A DNA stretch of 17,645 nucleotides from Pinguiococcus pyrenoidosus (taxonomy: Eukaryota > Sar > Pinguiophyceae > Pinguiochrysidales > Pinguiochrysidaceae). The translations under genes and the position numbers were made by a program. The notes under the pieces were generated by a model. The model was given only the letters and a program-made list of their open reading frames with translations. It made no database searches and had not been told where the DNA came from. The DNA lies in the NCBI GenBank assembly GCA_019677205.1, contig JAAMXY010001106.1, forward strand, positions 1 to 17,645, written 5' to 3'. Below, one piece after another: positions 15,937 to 17,645 of this stretch (its first letter is position 1; every line of letters begins with the position of its first letter).

Positions 15937-16128
15937 TCCAGTTTCTCTTGGTTCTGTAGAATCGCCCAATCAGCAGCCTCCGTCAGCTCGGCGCCAAGCG
16001 CCACGCTGCTGCGCCGCTCTCTTGCGCCCTACGCGTCGCGTCGCGTCTCCGCCTTCTCCCGCCTCCCGCGCTCCGTTTCAAAGTTGGAACTCGGTCCGGC
16101 GCGCATTCCAAACTCGGCCCGAAACCCG

Positions 16129-16197
16129 GTGAGTGGTCCGCTTTCGCGCGTTTTCGAACGGGATTGTCGTTTGAAGCTTCTCGCGCGCGTTCAACAG
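16129..16197 (+). other. Probable intron in the 5' region of the last gene
   Basis: 69 nt with donor CCCG/GTGAGT and acceptor TTCAACAG. Removing it joins the frame from ATG 15884 (phase 2 at 16128) to the frame of the following ORF without a stop. It is either a leader intron or the first coding intron of the downstream gene. Confidence 0.5.
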
Positions 16198-16246
16198 ACG
16201 ACGCACCGCTGTGGCGCTCTCACGCCGCGCCTCGAAGCGCTCCGCC

Positions 16247-17008
16247 ATGAACACAGAAAGCGTAGCGGGAGGACTGGAGCTGCTGGCGGAGCTCGCCAGC
16301 TCCATCATGGACGAAAAGAGCGCGGCGCTCGCCTCGCCGACCGCTCCTCCGGGCCGAAGCGGACGAGGCGCCGCCCTGGGCGCCTCTGCGGGACCCAGCT
16401 TGGCGGGCGCGCCACTGGATAGAAAGGTGCCCCTGGGCCCCGCGACTGCGGCGGCTGCGGGGCTGGCGCCGGAGCGGAAAGCGGTGGCGCCAGCTCGGCC
16501 TGGCAAGGCCACTCCGGCCTTGGCGTCCCAGCAGGCCTTCGCCGCGCCGTACCCGCTGGTGCAGAACGCGTGGATGCCCGCCGTGCCCAGCAAGAGCTTC
16601 GGCAGCCTGGGCATGAGCGTGTCGCCCATGATGCCGTATCCCATGCCGCTGTGGCCCGTGTCCAACACGCTGCCCGTGTCCAGACCCGGCGCAGACGGGC
16701 TCATGCCGGCCGCGCCCGTGGCGGCCATGGCTCCGATGACCGCGCTGCCGCTGCGGAACGTCATGGCGATGTCCAAGGCCGGCCAACCAGGGAAGGGGAA
16801 ACGCAAGCGACCGGCCAGCACGGCGACTCCGGGGACCTTGCCAACGACGCCGACCCTGCCGGTCATGACCCCGCTGGCAGGGCTGCCCTTGCGGGGGAAT
16901 GCCATGCCGATCCCCAGCGGCCCGGTGACGTCCAAGGGAAAGCGCAAGCGACTGGCCACCAGCTCACCGGCCGCGTCGAGAAGAGTCGTCTGTGTTGCGT
17001 CGGAGTAA
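16247..17008 (+). CDS. Low-complexity, probably nuclear protein with duplicated KGKRKR motif
   Basis: 253 residues from ATG 16247. Residues 1-28 look like an amphipathic helix (GGLELLAELASSIMDEKSAA), followed by long Ala/Pro/Gly/Met-rich disordered sequence. Two similar blocks stand near the end: residues 162-195 and 208-241. Each has LPLR, then 12 to 13 residues, then KGKRKR plus an A-S/T-rich tail. They look like an internal duplication and the two basic runs could be nuclear localisation signals. No known domain. Splicing of the intron at 16129-16197 could add a basic N-terminal extension from ATG 15884 (about 98 residues). At the 3' end, a GTAAGC donor overlaps the stop codon, so another C-terminus from an exon at 17146-17320 is possible. 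The start at 16247 is preferred because the protein-like composition begins there. Confidence 0.6.
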   Translation: MNTESVAGGLELLAELASSIMDEKSAALASPTAPPGRSGRGAALGASAGPSLAGAPLDRKVPLGPATAAAAGLAPERKAVAPARPGKATPALASQQAFAAPYPLVQNAWMPAVPSKSFGSLGMSVSPMMPYPMPLWPVSNTLPVSRPGADGLMPAAPVAAMAPMTALPLRNVMAMSKAGQPGKGKRKRPASTATPGTLPTTPTLPVMTPLAGLPLRGNAMPIPSGPVTSKGKRKRLATSSPAASRRVVCVASE

Positions 17009-17077
17009 GCATGCTTTGTTTCACAGCCGGGGGCCTTTCTCAACGATCCCATAGCACCAAGCCTTCCCCCCGTCTCT

Positions 17078-17133
17078 CTTGCTCTCCTTCACTCGCTCTC
17101 CTTCACTTGCTCTCCTTCGCTTGCTGTCTTTCA
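17078..17133 (+). repeat. 14-bp pyrimidine minisatellite, four units
   Basis: Units CTTGCTCTCCTTCA, CTCGCTCTCCTTCA, CTTGCTCTCCTTCG and CTTGCTGTCTTTCA follow each other without gaps. A further partial unit, TTCGCTCTCCCTC, occurs near 17160. The tract could act as the pyrimidine stretch of an intron ending at 17145. Confidence 0.85.
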
Positions 17134-17517
17134 TTTTTTTTTAAGGTTTTTGTCCTTCATTCGCTCTCCCTCTCATGCCGGATCAGCCACATCGTTTCTG
17201 ATGGAAGAGCATTTCCTTACGATTTTTCGTTACGATTCTTCGTTGGGTCTTTATTGCCAAGGCTTCCGTTCAAGCTCTTTCACAAGAGATGCTATCAGGT
17301 GGACCAGGCGTATCAGGTAGAGCGGAGCAAAGGTTGGACCAAGGCGCAACTGGAAAAAAGGGCGTTTCTCGCTGTTGTGAAGGGATCATGCTTCCGCCTA
17401 AACACCCGCGGCAACCTCTCTCATGAGGTCCACTCGGAAGCGGTGCTGCCGGTGCGGCGTCCCGGAAGCACTCTTTGACACATTCAGGTGCTGTCCGTGT
17501 TGCCGCCCAAGTACGCT

Positions 17518-17562
17518 ATTGTTGTTGCTGTTGTTGTTGTTGTTATTGTTGTTGCTGTTGTC
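17518..17562. repeat. Interrupted (GTT)n microsatellite
   Basis: Fifteen triplets, mostly GTT, with ATT, GCT and GTC interruptions. On the minus strand it would read as an Asn/Ser run inside an open frame (17398-17622) that lacks an ATG in the window. A minus-strand gene entering from beyond the window end is possible but unproven. Confidence 0.88.
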
Positions 17563-17645
17563 AATACTGCCAGTACCAACATTCTCACGCGCGGTTCTTA
17601 ACCTTGACGCCAACGAGACCAAGGCTCTGACACGGGTGCCTCGAC

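Larger units (their letters stand above)
17009..17645. other. 3' region, mostly simple sequence
   Basis: No certain gene. It holds a 14-bp pyrimidine minisatellite, a T8 run followed by TTAAG (a possible splice acceptor at 17145), and a GTT-rich microsatellite. A plus-strand frame across 17250-17478 is open but has no recognisable domain. Confidence 0.4.

Overview
This is a piece of a GC-rich eukaryotic nuclear genome. Its genes lie on both strands and are cut by short GT-AG introns of about 59 to 130 nt. There is no operon structure and there are no bacterial signals. One gene (8031-9143, minus) begins with an ER signal peptide followed by a basic, Ser/Ala/Arg-rich stretch that resembles a plastid transit peptide. 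I read this as a hint of an alga with a secondary red-type plastid, such as an ochrophyte-like lineage. That is inference and no species is claimed. All exon joins below were worked out by hand from splice consensus and reading phase.

Layout. 370-2589 (+): two-exon Vtc4-type polyphosphate polymerase (SPX, tunnel catalytic domain, three membrane helices). 2817-4134 (-): four-exon membrane-anchored protein with a methyltransferase-like domain. 4505-4750 (+): small basic coiled-coil protein. 5126-6817 (-): intronless pogo/Tigger-type transposase-derived protein whose expected catalytic acids are all replaced. 7576-7882 (+): two-exon, 69-residue protein that looks like a heterotrimeric G-protein gamma subunit with a CaaX box. 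8031-9143 (-): possible plastid-targeted coiled-coil and two-helix membrane protein. 9497-11037 (+): three-exon Golgi-type glycosyltransferase related to GT54. 11418-14433 (-): seven-exon protein of about 821 residues with N-terminal hydrophobic segments, a coiled coil and a C-terminal region I do not recognise. 14434-15883: spacer with an 8-bp tandem repeat, a hairpin, a pyrimidine-to-adenine composition switch and a cluster of CCAAT boxes. 16247-17008 (+): low-complexity, probably nuclear protein with a duplicated basic motif. The end of the window is mostly simple-sequence DNA.

The genes do not form one pathway. The best candidates for something new are the transposase-derived protein without catalytic residues, the small G-gamma-like gene (its size and intron make it easy to miss), and the large unrecognised seven-exon gene. 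Smaller points include a TTC microsatellite acting as a polypyrimidine tract, a possible antisense coding overlap at 10910-11037, and minisatellites inside or next to introns.
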